Source: Acholeplasmataceae bacterium
GTDB lineage: Bacteria > Bacillota_I > Bacilli_A > Acholeplasmatales > Acholeplasmataceae
DNA length: 10,488 bases
Reading direction: 5' to 3'
Assembly: GCA_003518475.1 (NCBI GenBank)
Contig: DOYO01000047.1
Location: 25,448-35,935 of the forward strand
Shown here: in pieces, positions 1 through 7,951 of the stretch
How the letters are laid out: each line of letters opens with the position of its first letter
Position numbering within the stretch: position 1 is the first letter of the stretch
Translations under genes and position numbers: made by a program
The notes under the pieces: model-generated
What the model saw: the letters and a program-made list of their open reading frames with translations, nothing else
Told to the model about the DNA's origin: nothing
Database searches by the model: none

Positions 1-284
1 GAATCTAGAATCCAGGAATTCACGATGCCTTCCCATAAACCAAATACACCGAATACAAGCAACGCCAATAAAAACAAAGTGGATACAACATGCTTGATCA
101 TTTGAAATTTAAAATTAGTCATCGTATAAGCTAACCATTTTTGATATGCCTGTTCATCATATACGCCTTTTACATTTTCAGGAATCGGTGTGCTCCTGTA
201 TCGGTAATTCAAGAATGAAACATAGGTTTCAACAAGAAACATGACCAAAATGATTCCAATAACCAGATAAAATAGACTGCTCAT
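1..284 (-). CDS. M48-family (CAAX prenyl protease/Ste24-like) membrane metalloprotease, N-terminal fragment
   Basis: This is an open frame of 94 codons that starts at the ATG at 284-282 and runs off the left edge without a stop. It is preceded by a good ribosome binding site (AAAGGAG, about 294-300, 9 nt spacing). Two hydrophobic segments are visible, at about residues 3-25 and 64-88. Between them is a stretch resembling the Peptidase_M48_N domain: Y-x-x-x-L-N-Y-R, then T-P-I-P-E-N-V-K-G-V-Y-D-E, then a Y..K...Y...K pattern. In this family that domain is a multi-helix membrane module before a cytoplasm-facing zinc protease with HExxH. The catalytic part lies outside the window, so activity cannot be judged. 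Full members are usually about 400 residues. The gene follows 366-1829 on the same strand with an 81-bp gap that contains its own -10 box. The family call rests on pattern memory of the N-terminal domain only. Confidence 0.72.
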   Translation of the reverse strand, partial: MSSLFYLVIGIILVMFLVETYVSFLNYRYRSTPIPENVKGVYDEQAYQKWLAYTMTNFKFQMIKHVVSTLFLLALLVFGVFGLWEGIVNSWILD

Positions 285-316
285 ATCAAATTGCTCCTTT
301 GAAAAGCTTTTGTTTC

Positions 317-325
317 ATTATAACA
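317..325 (-). promoter_or_regulatory. Extended -10 promoter for the M48-type gene
   Basis: Read on the minus strand this is TGTTATAAT, an extended -10 box (TGnTATAAT), 33 nt before the start codon at 284. No good -35 hexamer is present at 16-18 bp, which is usual for extended -10 promoters. The predicted transcript would start near 310 and carry the AAAGGAG ribosome binding site. No hairpin terminator is visible between the stop of the upstream gene (366) and this box, so some read-through is also possible. Confidence 0.5.
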
Positions 326-365
326 TGTTTTTTATAAGCAATTTCCATATTATATTTTTCTTCAT

Positions 366-1829
366 TTACCTTAAATTGACTGGCTTGCGTGCAATCCGGA
401 ATCCGATGGTATACTCTGCAGTGTGATCATAAACAGACACCAAGGCACTAATGCTTCTTTCATCTGAATAATTTCCACCCCGATGATAACCTGAGGATAC
501 CCATTCTGATACATTCCCACTCATGTCATATAAACCTAATGCATTGGGCAGTTTTTCATGAACCGGGTGAAGTGCCAGCAAGCTGTTTGCTCTGAACCAT
601 GCATAATCAGTCATTTCAGTTAATTCAGATGTCCCCATTCCACTAAACAAATGACCTTGTGTCCAGTATCTTCCACCAGCAAGGAGAATATCATCGTTTA
701 GTGTGGTTTCATTTGTCCAGCGTGCTGCCATCTCCCATTCAGAACTCGTCAAGAGACTGTAGCCATTATATGGCATCGCTGCTGGATTTTGAGAATCATC
801 TGGTGTTTTAATAATTTGATCATCTAGATAAGATACACGATAAACAGGGTCAAGACCTTTCATCTCTGATAATGCGTTGAGCCAGATGATTGTATCTGTA
901 AAAGTGATGGTTGTTACCGGTTGATTTAAATCTGTTCTTGGAATCGATCCTGGCAAGGTTGCCATGCCATCAGTTCCTGCATTGATGAATTCATAACCAT
1001 GTGCAAGCGCCCAGGTTCTTACTTCATGCCAAAGCGTATATGTTGTTTCATTTTCAGCAACCCAAAATCCTCCGTCCATATTTTTTGTGTTTTCATCTAT
1101 ACCCATAGGAACTTGATATATCTGATGTAAATTTCCGACTAGCTGCATTGGAAAACTATCCCAAAATGCATAAACTGTTACTGAATTTTCCGGAGCAGTC
1201 GAAATGGATTGCTGATAAGTCGTATCTAAAAACCATCCACCAAAATATACATTGTCTTTAGTGGGAATAACAGTTGAAATATTTGTTCCAAAAGGAATCG
1301 TTAGAGGGGGGAGCGCACTTCCGCCTTGACTGTCGAACGTAATGGTTACCTCCAAATCGTTTGGTACCCATTTAGCGTAAAGTGTTATATCAGTTTCAAA
1401 ATCAAGTTGATTGATAAAACTCGACGAGATCAGTTCTTCATACAATGAATCTGTGTACCACCCAGCAAAGATATACCCTTCTTTATGTGGGTTTTCTGGC
1501 AGTATGACATGTGACCCATATTCAAATTCTAATGGCTCTATAATTGTTCCCCCTTCGGTAAAAAAAGAGAGGGTGTACCTTTCGTCTTCTGGTTTTTGTC
1601 CAAAAAGAATAATACCAACAACAATAAAAGAAACAAACAATATTCCTAAAGCTACAATATATGGAAACGGACTTTTCCGATACTTTCCCGGACGTAACTC
1701 CTCATTTCCATTTGCGAGGCGAATCGATTTTGCTATTCTTTCTTTTCTCGCATCACTTGCATCCCTAGCGTTGTTCCAGTAATTGCTGGGTTCATATGGA
1801 TTTCTTACAGGATTTTGTCTTGCCATCAT
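366..1829 (-). CDS. Membrane-anchored protein with two InlB-type repeats and a cysteine-free FGE/SUMF1-fold domain
   Basis: The product is 487 residues. A basic, polar N-terminus (1-53) is followed by one transmembrane helix (about 55-77), so the bulk should lie outside the cell. Two Listeria-Bacteroides repeats follow: about 85-154 (F-x-T-E-G-G, G-Y-I-F-A-G-W-Y, ending Y-A-K-W) and about 161-223 (F-D-S-Q-G-G, ending Y-A-F-W). Residues about 228-483 match the FGE-sulfatase (SUMF1, PF03781) fold: a WHEVRTWA segment, LLTSSEWEMAARW (359-371), LGLYDMSGNVSEWV (431-444), RGGNYSDE (450-457) and IGFRIAR (475-481). True FGEs use two C-terminal cysteines for copper and substrate; this protein appears to contain no cysteine at all, so formylglycine formation is unlikely. 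A ligand-binding or structural role, as in C-type-lectin-like relatives, is my inference. Two adjacent ATGs could start it. A GGAG at 1832-1835 lies 2 nt from the first and 5 nt from the second (1826), which may favour the second. A promoter lies at 1884-1912. Confidence 0.85.
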   Translation of the reverse strand: MMARQNPVRNPYEPSNYWNNARDASDARKERIAKSIRLANGNEELRPGKYRKSPFPYIVALGILFVSFIVVGIILFGQKPEDERYTLSFFTEGGTIIEPLEFEYGSHVILPENPHKEGYIFAGWYTDSLYEELISSSFINQLDFETDITLYAKWVPNDLEVTITFDSQGGSALPPLTIPFGTNISTVIPTKDNVYFGGWFLDTTYQQSISTAPENSVTVYAFWDSFPMQLVGNLHQIYQVPMGIDENTKNMDGGFWVAENETTYTLWHEVRTWALAHGYEFINAGTDGMATLPGSIPRTDLNQPVTTITFTDTIIWLNALSEMKGLDPVYRVSYLDDQIIKTPDDSQNPAAMPYNGYSLLTSSEWEMAARWTNETTLNDDILLAGGRYWTQGHLFSGMGTSELTEMTDYAWFRANSLLALHPVHEKLPNALGLYDMSGNVSEWVSSGYHRGGNYSDERSISALVSVYDHTAEYTIGFRIARKPVNLR

Positions 1830-1883
1830 GGCTCCATGGAATAAACCTAAGAATAAATAAATTATTTTTGGTTATTCGATATT

Positions 1884-1912
1884 ATTATACATTATATTTT
1901 TTATTTTTACAA
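1884..1912 (-). promoter_or_regulatory. Sigma-A-type promoter for the InlB/FGE-fold gene
   Basis: On the minus strand, TTGTAA (1907-1912) and TATAAT (1884-1889) are separated by exactly 17 bp, with TG directly before the -10. This is the cleanest -35/-10 pair in the window. Transcription would begin near 1877, giving a leader of about 48 nt before the start at 1829. The surrounding spacer (1830-2107) is very AT-rich and holds no gene that I can support. Confidence 0.62.
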
Positions 1913-2026
1913 CATTAATTGGATTTTTGTTAACAATAACTATAAATAAATGACTGGTTTCTCGGCTCTTGCATAAAAATACTTATAAAAACTTATAATC
2001 TTTTTCGATTTACAATATGAGAATAA

Positions 2027-2054
2027 TTAAAAAGTAGACAATTTTTGTGTCTAC
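2027..2054 (-). terminator. Intrinsic terminator of the M6 protease gene
   Basis: A perfect 7-bp stem (GTAGACA 2034-2040 with TGTCTAC 2048-2054) closes a 7-nt loop. On the minus strand it is followed by TTTTTAATTATT. It lies 54 nt after the TAA stop at 2108-2110. The plus-strand tail (CTTTAAAATTTT) is a poorer U tract, so it probably works mainly in the minus direction. Confidence 0.65.
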
Positions 2055-2107
2055 CTTTAAAATTTTGTATTATTCAGTTTATTTATATGATGATAATCGT
2101 TAAAAAT

Positions 2108-4798
2108 TTATGATACAGTCAATACAAATGATACCGTGTCACTTGTATTATAGATTACTGATAAAACCTCAATCGACACATTCATCGCACCGCCTTGATG
2201 CCATGTATAAGAACTTAAATTCAAGGTTCCGCTTGTTAATAAATCAGACATTTGAAGAGGGTTATTCAAGCTAGGGATGGAATCATTTTTGTCTGCTTCA
2301 AGGATTTCAACAATGAAATCACTGGTTCCATCATTATTATACATGAAATAATTATCCCAAAATGCTGTGGTTTCAAGCAGTCTGGCATCAATGTGATAAA
2401 CAACAATACCTGCTTGATTTGGAATATAATCATTAACAATGTGGCCAGAATATAAGCCCTCCGGTGTGTAAAACATTATTAAAAGATACTCATCAAAAGC
2501 ATTTCCATCAACCATATCTCTTGATCGATAAGGAATCAATACCGCACTGTTAATACCATCAGAATCAATTGAATATGACTCCAAAGTAACTTCATAGGAT
2601 CCTTTTACAGCAAGTTGAGGTTGAAGCCATCCGAATAACAGCTTATTGAGAGGGCCATGATCTCCTCCATTGTAATCCATCATGTCGAATCCTCCAACAG
2701 GACCATAATCATGGGTATAGGAGTATAAATCTACAAATCCCATCAAATGACCAAGTTCATGTATATAGGTTTCCGCATTGACCACAAGATTACTGACCGA
2801 TACCAATCCATCCTCTAAAAATGCATAGCTTGCCCACATGTAGTATTCAAACGATTTTCCATCCAGTGTTGTAATCGAACTTGCTTCTCCGAATTGAGCT
2901 GCATATACCCAAGCCCACCAGGGATCCACATCAGAATTATAATCGACAGAGTAAATAAAGATAACAGAATCAATCAATCCGTCTTGGTTATAGTCATAAT
3001 GACTGTAATCAATTTGGCTGTTTAACCCATTGAGCGCTTCAACTATTGCATATTGATCACCAAGATCTTCATGGTTCTGATAAAAGCTCTTGTTATATAG
3101 AGTTGTATATTTGCTGGTGATCTCAAAATTAAGGTCGAGTTTGCCAAAACTGCTCTTGTAATAAAAACTTGAAACACTTTCCCAGCCGGTTTCAAAGGAA
3201 GTGCCATTGAATGTAAGCTCTAAATTCGTTAAATAATCGGATGGGAATGGATAATCCTTGATTTCAACTGGAATCACCAAAACATCATACGTTCCAACTG
3301 AAGGCAACCCGGATTGTCCAAATGATTGGACTTCATATTGATTGATGGTTTGTCTGGTTGGCAACGTTTCTAGTGATGATTCAACCACGGTAGGATCAAA
3401 ACTCCAGAAACGTATTTCAACGCTCACTTCATCATATGTGATGTATAAGGCATAAACCAAATCAGTTGAAATCGTGAACGTATATACATCTTCATTCTTC
3501 AAAAGAGATAATTCCGCATTATATAGGTAACCAAGCAATTCTAAGTCTTCTATGTAGTACCCAATCATTTGTGCATTGTTTGGTTGCTGATAGGATCCAA
3601 GAATACCGTATTCACTTCCAGAAACCTGATTCAATGAAATACCAGTTAAACCCTCTAGTTCAGGCAAAATGGTTCCTAAAGTCGGTTCGTTGAAATCGGA
3701 TTCAAGAACGCTGATCATTCCTGCCCAAGATAATAATGCCAAATCTCCATAGATGCCGATACCATAAACTTCAAGACCTTCATAAGTCAAATCGTCTAGG
3801 TAAATGTAGATGAAATATTCGCCAACTACCCAAGACTCTTCGACATCATCATAAACCAGCATCAAATCAAGTAAATCTGAATAAGCGATTGCATCGCTTT
3901 CAAGCCAATCAAAAATATCGATGTAAACCTCAAGGTATGATGCATCGCTGAAATTAAGAACTGTATAGTCAGTTGTTGTAATCGTAGGTAACTCTGCAAT
4001 AATATCATAACCGAAAATCGTATTGACTTCACTTGGATCAAATGGATGTTCAAGGTTAATATCATGTGCTTCATATGTCGCTATATAGGTTTGATTCCCT
4101 GAAACGATAACAACCGATGGCGTCCAACCCATGAATGTAAATGTCTGGGTCTCCGTGGATGTTTTTACTGGCGTTGCCCCATTATATGTCGGCAATATTC
4201 CTACTTCTGTGATATCTGTTTCCAAAACACTTCCATCTTCGTTTTGCCAAATGATGGTATATGTATCCGTTGAATTCCCATCAAGAGTCCATTTTGCATA
4301 TAAGCTTATATCACCTAAAGAACCAACTTCTATTTCTGTGATTGGCGTTGCATACTCGGCATCCCTGTACCATCCGGCAAATATATAATTTGTTCTTGAT
4401 GGTGAAAGAAGGGTATGATTTTCTAAAATAGTATAGGAGGATGGATTTTCACCATGGTTAAGCCCTCCAAATAGTACATATGTAATTTCATATTCAACCA
4501 GTTCCCACTTCGCGTAAAGATCGGCATCAGTCAATACATCTCTATCTAAAAGAGAACTTGCTGAAAAAGGAGCGCTCAATGTTTCTTGATCCCAATACCA
4601 ACCACCAAAGGTGTAGCCATCACGACTTGGATTTGCTGGCATTATTAAAACCATGCCTTCGTCATAGGTAATGTCTTCGACTAAGGTGCCCCCATTACTA
4701 TGAAAATGAATTGAAAAACTTGAATCCTGACCGCAAGCTATTAATATAAAAAGCAGTCCTAAAACCAAAAATATTCTTGTAATTTTGTTGTTCATCAT
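2108..4798 (-). CDS. Secreted lipoprotein M6-family zinc metalloprotease with InlB-type repeats
   Basis: The product is 896 residues. A lipoprotein signal peptide ends in a LIAC lipobox with Cys22 as the lipid site. Beta-grasp repeats follow: about 27-98 (F-H-S-N-G-G, GYTFGGWY, YAKW), about 103-170 (YIFAGWY, YAKW) and a divergent third, about 180-243 (W-Q-N-E-D-G-S, F-M-G-W-T-P). Residues about 250-480 match no family I know. The protease region spans about 500-810: VGTYDVLVIPVEI (501-513), a calcium-loop-like DYNQDGLID (602-610), the zinc motif HELGHLMGFVD (His680, Glu681, His684, Gly687, Asp690), a following GGFDMMDYN (702-710) that could form the Met-turn, and YHID (801-804). This fits the immune inhibitor A (M6) family, which cleaves extracellular proteins, and all key residues look intact. 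The remaining C-terminus (810-896) looks beta-rich. Starts ATGATG are adjacent; GGGG at 4802-4805 is 3 nt from the first and 6 nt from the second, so translation may begin at 4795. It is transcribed divergently from the peptide-binding gene at 5062. Targets are unknown. Confidence 0.9.
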   Translation of the reverse strand: MMNNKITRIFLVLGLLFILIACGQDSSFSIHFHSNGGTLVEDITYDEGMVLIMPANPSRDGYTFGGWYWDQETLSAPFSASSLLDRDVLTDADLYAKWELVEYEITYVLFGGLNHGENPSSYTILENHTLLSPSRTNYIFAGWYRDAEYATPITEIEVGSLGDISLYAKWTLDGNSTDTYTIIWQNEDGSVLETDITEVGILPTYNGATPVKTSTETQTFTFMGWTPSVVIVSGNQTYIATYEAHDINLEHPFDPSEVNTIFGYDIIAELPTITTTDYTVLNFSDASYLEVYIDIFDWLESDAIAYSDLLDLMLVYDDVEESWVVGEYFIYIYLDDLTYEGLEVYGIGIYGDLALLSWAGMISVLESDFNEPTLGTILPELEGLTGISLNQVSGSEYGILGSYQQPNNAQMIGYYIEDLELLGYLYNAELSLLKNEDVYTFTISTDLVYALYITYDEVSVEIRFWSFDPTVVESSLETLPTRQTINQYEVQSFGQSGLPSVGTYDVLVIPVEIKDYPFPSDYLTNLELTFNGTSFETGWESVSSFYYKSSFGKLDLNFEITSKYTTLYNKSFYQNHEDLGDQYAIVEALNGLNSQIDYSHYDYNQDGLIDSVIFIYSVDYNSDVDPWWAWVYAAQFGEASSITTLDGKSFEYYMWASYAFLEDGLVSVSNLVVNAETYIHELGHLMGFVDLYSYTHDYGPVGGFDMMDYNGGDHGPLNKLLFGWLQPQLAVKGSYEVTLESYSIDSDGINSAVLIPYRSRDMVDGNAFDEYLLIMFYTPEGLYSGHIVNDYIPNQAGIVVYHIDARLLETTAFWDNYFMYNNDGTSDFIVEILEADKNDSIPSLNNPLQMSDLLTSGTLNLSSYTWHQGGAMNVSIEVLSVIYNTSDTVSFVLTVS

Positions 4799-4828
4799 AT
4801 ACCCCGATATCTGTTAGTTGTACTGACG

Positions 4829-4837
4829 ATTATAGCA
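4829..4837 (-). promoter_or_regulatory. Extended -10 promoter for the M6 protease gene
   Basis: The minus strand reads TGCTATAAT, a match to the extended -10 consensus, 31 nt upstream of the start at 4798. The -35 region (about 4852-4857) is weak. It is one of two divergent promoters in the 4799-5061 spacer. Confidence 0.5.
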
Positions 4838-4963
4838 TATCATTTCAATAAATTCATCTTGAATTACACAGAAAAATTTAAATTACAACGATTATCCTTA
4901 ATTTCTATGTTTTCATAACCTATTTTATTGATATGATCGTTGTGCGCATGCAAAAATCATCTA

Positions 4964-4997
4964 TTTCAAGTGTTAAAACTCAAAAAACAACTTGAAA
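4964..4997. repeat. Perfect 8-bp inverted repeat in the divergent spacer (candidate operator)
   Basis: TTTCAAGT (4964-4971) and ACTTGAAA (4990-4997) are exact reverse complements separated by 18 nt. The match continues inward as GTT/AAC with one unpaired base. It lies between the two divergent promoters, about 30 bp upstream of the -10 box of the gene at 5062 and about 130 bp upstream of the other. That is a plausible site for a dimeric regulator acting on the SBP gene. No poly-T follows it, so a terminator is unlikely. Its function is inferred from position only. Confidence 0.4.
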
Positions 4998-5001
4998 ACC
5001 A

Positions 5002-5032
5002 ATGACTTTTTTTTATATATTTGATATATAAT
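5002..5032 (+). promoter_or_regulatory. Promoter for the first peptide-binding lipoprotein gene
   Basis: A perfect TATAAT box lies at 5027-5032. The nearest -35-like hexamer is ATGACT (5002-5007) with a long 19-bp spacer. Another reading is TTGAAA (4992-4997) with TATATT (5016-5021) at 18 bp, which would put the -35 inside the inverted repeat. Transcription would start near 5038, only about 24 nt before the ATG, just leaving room for the ribosome binding site GGTGAGG (5047-5053). Confidence 0.45.
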
Positions 5033-5061
5033 AAAATCAATAGCACGGTGAGGTATCTTGA

Positions 5062-7896
5062 ATGAGAAATATAAAAAGATTATTGATAAACTTCATTTTC
5101 ATATTGATGTTGGTTAGTCTTTTTGCTTGCACCAAGGCTCCAACAATTGAATACATCACTCTAAATAACAACAATCAAACCATCGAAATCGAACTTGATC
5201 AATTCGAAGTCCATGACATTGTTTTTCGTGTCGTATTTTCAGATGGTTCTTTTCAAGATGTGACATTGGATTTATCGATGCTATCAGAATCTGATCAAGC
5301 CAAACTGAGTACTTTAGGCAATCACAGCTTGACCATCAACTATCAAGGCTTCACAACATCATTCAATCTCCATATCATTGAACCGGAAATCATCTACGCG
5401 CTCGCTAATGGACGTTATGACTTATCAACTCTTTCTGCATCTGAACGCGCTCAAATCCTTTCACAGCTAGAAGGTTATCTTCTAGACAACATGTATGGCG
5501 GTATTCCATTATTTTCACAATCAAAGGCTTTCCTTCTATCTGATCGCGTCCTACCCTATAGAGATACTTACAACAGTCAGTTGGGATTCGGAATTCCATA
5601 TTCAACCTTGACTGAGGATGACTCCACCGTAAAATTCTCATCTGAGACTTATGGCGTAGCAAATGAATTCACCTTCAGAACAGCATACACCTATGAAACA
5701 TTCAATTTACTTTATTGGTTTAATCCTATTCAAAATGAACTCCTTGAATTCTCTTCGGGATCGTTATATAAAAAAGTATTCAATGATTCAGTTCATGGTT
5801 TTGATATTGTCCCATCACTTGCAGAGGGTGAGCCGGAACCCATCAATCCCATAGTCAATCACAATCAATCTTTATCCTATTTGTGGAAAATCAATATAAA
5901 AGATAATCTTTCCTGGGCATTCCATGAGGATACTCCGCTGAACAATCTAGATGAAGTGAATGTACTGAACGCAATTGATTTTGTTTGGACATGGAAAACG
6001 GCACTGCAAGATATGTGGCCTGGCGTAACGACTGGATCCTTCAGCATCAATAAACAAGATATTAAAAATGTAGATGCGTATCTTTCGGGACAATCTGATC
6101 TAGATGATGTTGGTATTAAAGTTTCTACCGAATCAGATTTTATCATCGAATTGGAATTTGATGAATTGAAAAGCAGTGATGACATCAAACTCTTTTTATC
6201 TACCTTGTCCTATGCGCCAATTCACAAAGGACTCTATGAATCTATCGGATTAGCCTACGGAACGACGATGGAGACCACACCATCTTCTGGTTTATATGTG
6301 CTGGATTCATGGATACCTAACCAGCAAATTTCATTTAAACTTAATACCAATCACCCAGATTATTTATCTATTCATTATACGGGTTATAATTTCCGTTATT
6401 TCATTGGTCAAACCGATATTTATAGTGCATTTTTGAATGGTGAACTGGATATCGCATATGTGCCTGATGCATTTTTATCAAATCATATAGAAGATCCTCA
6501 ACTCTATATTGAAAATGGATCAACAACTTGGCGCTTGAACATCAACGCATTTGGCACAGAGCAAGCTAGAGATTCTTATATTGATACCCATCCAAATCAT
6601 CCAATGGATGAACATTGGATACCTGAACCTATATTATCCTATTTAAACATGCGTCAAGCGCTATATTTCGGGATTGACAGAGAAAACCTTGTAAATGATG
6701 CAGGAATGAAGTATAAAAGCGAGCATATGTTGATTTCTTCTGCTTATTTTCATAATGCTCAATCAGGGTTGACACTCCGTGATGATCCAAACGGAATCGA
6801 ACTGGAACAGTTTTATAATGCTGATGGTTTTGGTTTTGATGAAGTACTCGCAAAAAGTAACTTTCATGATGCAGTGACTCAATCAATTCTTGATGGGTAC
6901 TATGAAGCTGGAACTGAGGAATCTTATACGATCATTTCATTGACTCTTAGATTCGTTTCATCTGGAAATAACACCATCAAATCCATGATGGATGCAGTTA
7001 AAGCACAATATGAATCACTTTTAATTGATGATGTTCATTTTGTAAAAATTGAGATTAACCTTGAAGATATCGCCTTCCCAATGAGTTACATGCAATGGAG
7101 TTTGTATACTGCATCCTTTGATTTAGCATTGGGTGGCCTATCAGGATCTGTTTTTGATTTGCCACAATACTTTCAAACTTTTTCTGATCTTGAAACCAAT
7201 GATTTTCTATCCAATTACGGGATTGACACAACTTCTCCTCTACTTGATATCAGTTATCACGATGATGAAGGAAACATTATATATGAGAAGTGGGGATTCA
7301 ACGCTTTAGTTGAAGCATTGAATGGTAAAACTGATATAAAAAACGGGGATATTCAAACCACTTTTGACTCAGTACTTGATCTGGTTGAATCCTATATGTC
7401 GATTCAAGAAATACAATGGATTGAGTTGAACCAAATAGATGCCTTAGGTGTAGGACTGCTTGGACAATCCCTATCCAGTTACGCCAATGATTTAGGTGTT
7501 GATGAGATTAGTGCTTGGGTTGTTGTAACTGGACATGATGATAGCATGTTATTTGTAATCATTAAGGAAGGTAATGACTATAAACTCGATCAGTACCGAA
7601 TACTTAATCATGACGTCGCTGAAGTCATGCAACATTACATCACAGAGTTCTACGGTTATTATGAACTGATTGAATTCCACCAGATGACGTTAAACATTGA
7701 ACTTCAAAATCACGTTTATCTCCAACAATACTATGATTATCAGACATTTGATGATATCGCTCTATTTTATGGTGTTCCAGTGAATCAATTGGTGGTTTAT
7801 TCAACCACATGGGAAAGTTATTCTGGTACACAGTGGGATGATGTGTTCATTCTCTTGCAGATTGAAGGTTACCTGATTCCACTGGATTGGTTATAA
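5062..7896 (+). CDS. Lipoprotein oligopeptide-binding protein (SBP family 5) with N-terminal Ig-like domain and enlarged C-terminus
   Basis: The product is 944 residues. The signal peptide ends in LFAC with Cys23 as the lipid anchor. Residues about 29-106 look like a bacterial Ig-like domain of the Big_3 kind (FRVVFSDGSFQDVTL, LGNHSLTINYQGFTTSF). After a helical linker with YLLDNMYGGIPLF (139-151), residues about 200-780 form the SBP_bac_5 core: SGLYVLDSW (409-417), an FLNGELDIAYVP segment (457-468), EPILSYLNMRQALYFGIDR (522-540, the family signature) and SFDLALGG (685-692). Such proteins deliver peptides to Opp/Dpp-type ABC importers. OppA is normally about 540 residues; this one is larger, with about 175 extra residues (about 770-944) that I cannot assign, ending in a WL dipeptide. 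Enlarged OppA-like proteins are known in Mollicutes. The start is supported by GGTGAGG 8 nt upstream. No permease or ATPase gene adjoins it. It is a paralogue of the protein at 8789. Peptide specificity cannot be read from the sequence. Confidence 0.88.
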   Translation: MRNIKRLLINFIFILMLVSLFACTKAPTIEYITLNNNNQTIEIELDQFEVHDIVFRVVFSDGSFQDVTLDLSMLSESDQAKLSTLGNHSLTINYQGFTTSFNLHIIEPEIIYALANGRYDLSTLSASERAQILSQLEGYLLDNMYGGIPLFSQSKAFLLSDRVLPYRDTYNSQLGFGIPYSTLTEDDSTVKFSSETYGVANEFTFRTAYTYETFNLLYWFNPIQNELLEFSSGSLYKKVFNDSVHGFDIVPSLAEGEPEPINPIVNHNQSLSYLWKINIKDNLSWAFHEDTPLNNLDEVNVLNAIDFVWTWKTALQDMWPGVTTGSFSINKQDIKNVDAYLSGQSDLDDVGIKVSTESDFIIELEFDELKSSDDIKLFLSTLSYAPIHKGLYESIGLAYGTTMETTPSSGLYVLDSWIPNQQISFKLNTNHPDYLSIHYTGYNFRYFIGQTDIYSAFLNGELDIAYVPDAFLSNHIEDPQLYIENGSTTWRLNINAFGTEQARDSYIDTHPNHPMDEHWIPEPILSYLNMRQALYFGIDRENLVNDAGMKYKSEHMLISSAYFHNAQSGLTLRDDPNGIELEQFYNADGFGFDEVLAKSNFHDAVTQSILDGYYEAGTEESYTIISLTLRFVSSGNNTIKSMMDAVKAQYESLLIDDVHFVKIEINLEDIAFPMSYMQWSLYTASFDLALGGLSGSVFDLPQYFQTFSDLETNDFLSNYGIDTTSPLLDISYHDDEGNIIYEKWGFNALVEALNGKTDIKNGDIQTTFDSVLDLVESYMSIQEIQWIELNQIDALGVGLLGQSLSSYANDLGVDEISAWVVVTGHDDSMLFVIIKEGNDYKLDQYRILNHDVAEVMQHYITEFYGYYELIEFHQMTLNIELQNHVYLQQYYDYQTFDDIALFYGVPVNQLVVYSTTWESYSGTQWDDVFILLQIEGYLIPLDWL

Positions 7897-7951
7897 TTCA
7901 GTGGTGGATTCATAGTAAAATTTCCAATCAAATCTTCATATTTATCCCTAT

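Noticed and set aside
302..311. Palindrome AAAAGCTTTT between the promoter and the start of the M48-type gene
   Set aside because: It has no loop and no following T run, so it is not a terminator, and such short AT-rich palindromes are common.
1411..1782. 123-codon open frame on the plus strand
   Set aside because: It lies wholly inside the 366-1829 gene on the opposite strand, whose domains are recognisable. The plus-strand product shows no family likeness.
1981..1997. Direct repeat ACTTATA (1981-1987 and 1991-1997)
   Set aside because: It is short and AT-rich, in an AT-rich spacer. Two copies alone do not support a regulatory or mobile element.
1969..2065. Possible small RNA on the plus strand: TTGCAT (1969-1974) and TATAAT (1994-1999) before the hairpin at 2034-2054
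   Set aside because: The spacer is 19 bp, the transcript would be only about 60 nt, and the plus-strand tail after the hairpin is not a good T tract. The hairpin is explained as the minus-strand terminator of the protease gene.
5877..6188. 103-codon open frame on the minus strand
   Set aside because: It is antisense to the SBP core of the 5062 gene, with no separate promoter or ribosome binding site that I can see.
7312..7335. NGKT near residues 754-757 of the first SBP as a Walker A motif, since some Mollicutes OppA proteins bind ATP
   Set aside because: The required glycine five residues before the GK pair is missing (valine at 750), so it is not a P-loop.
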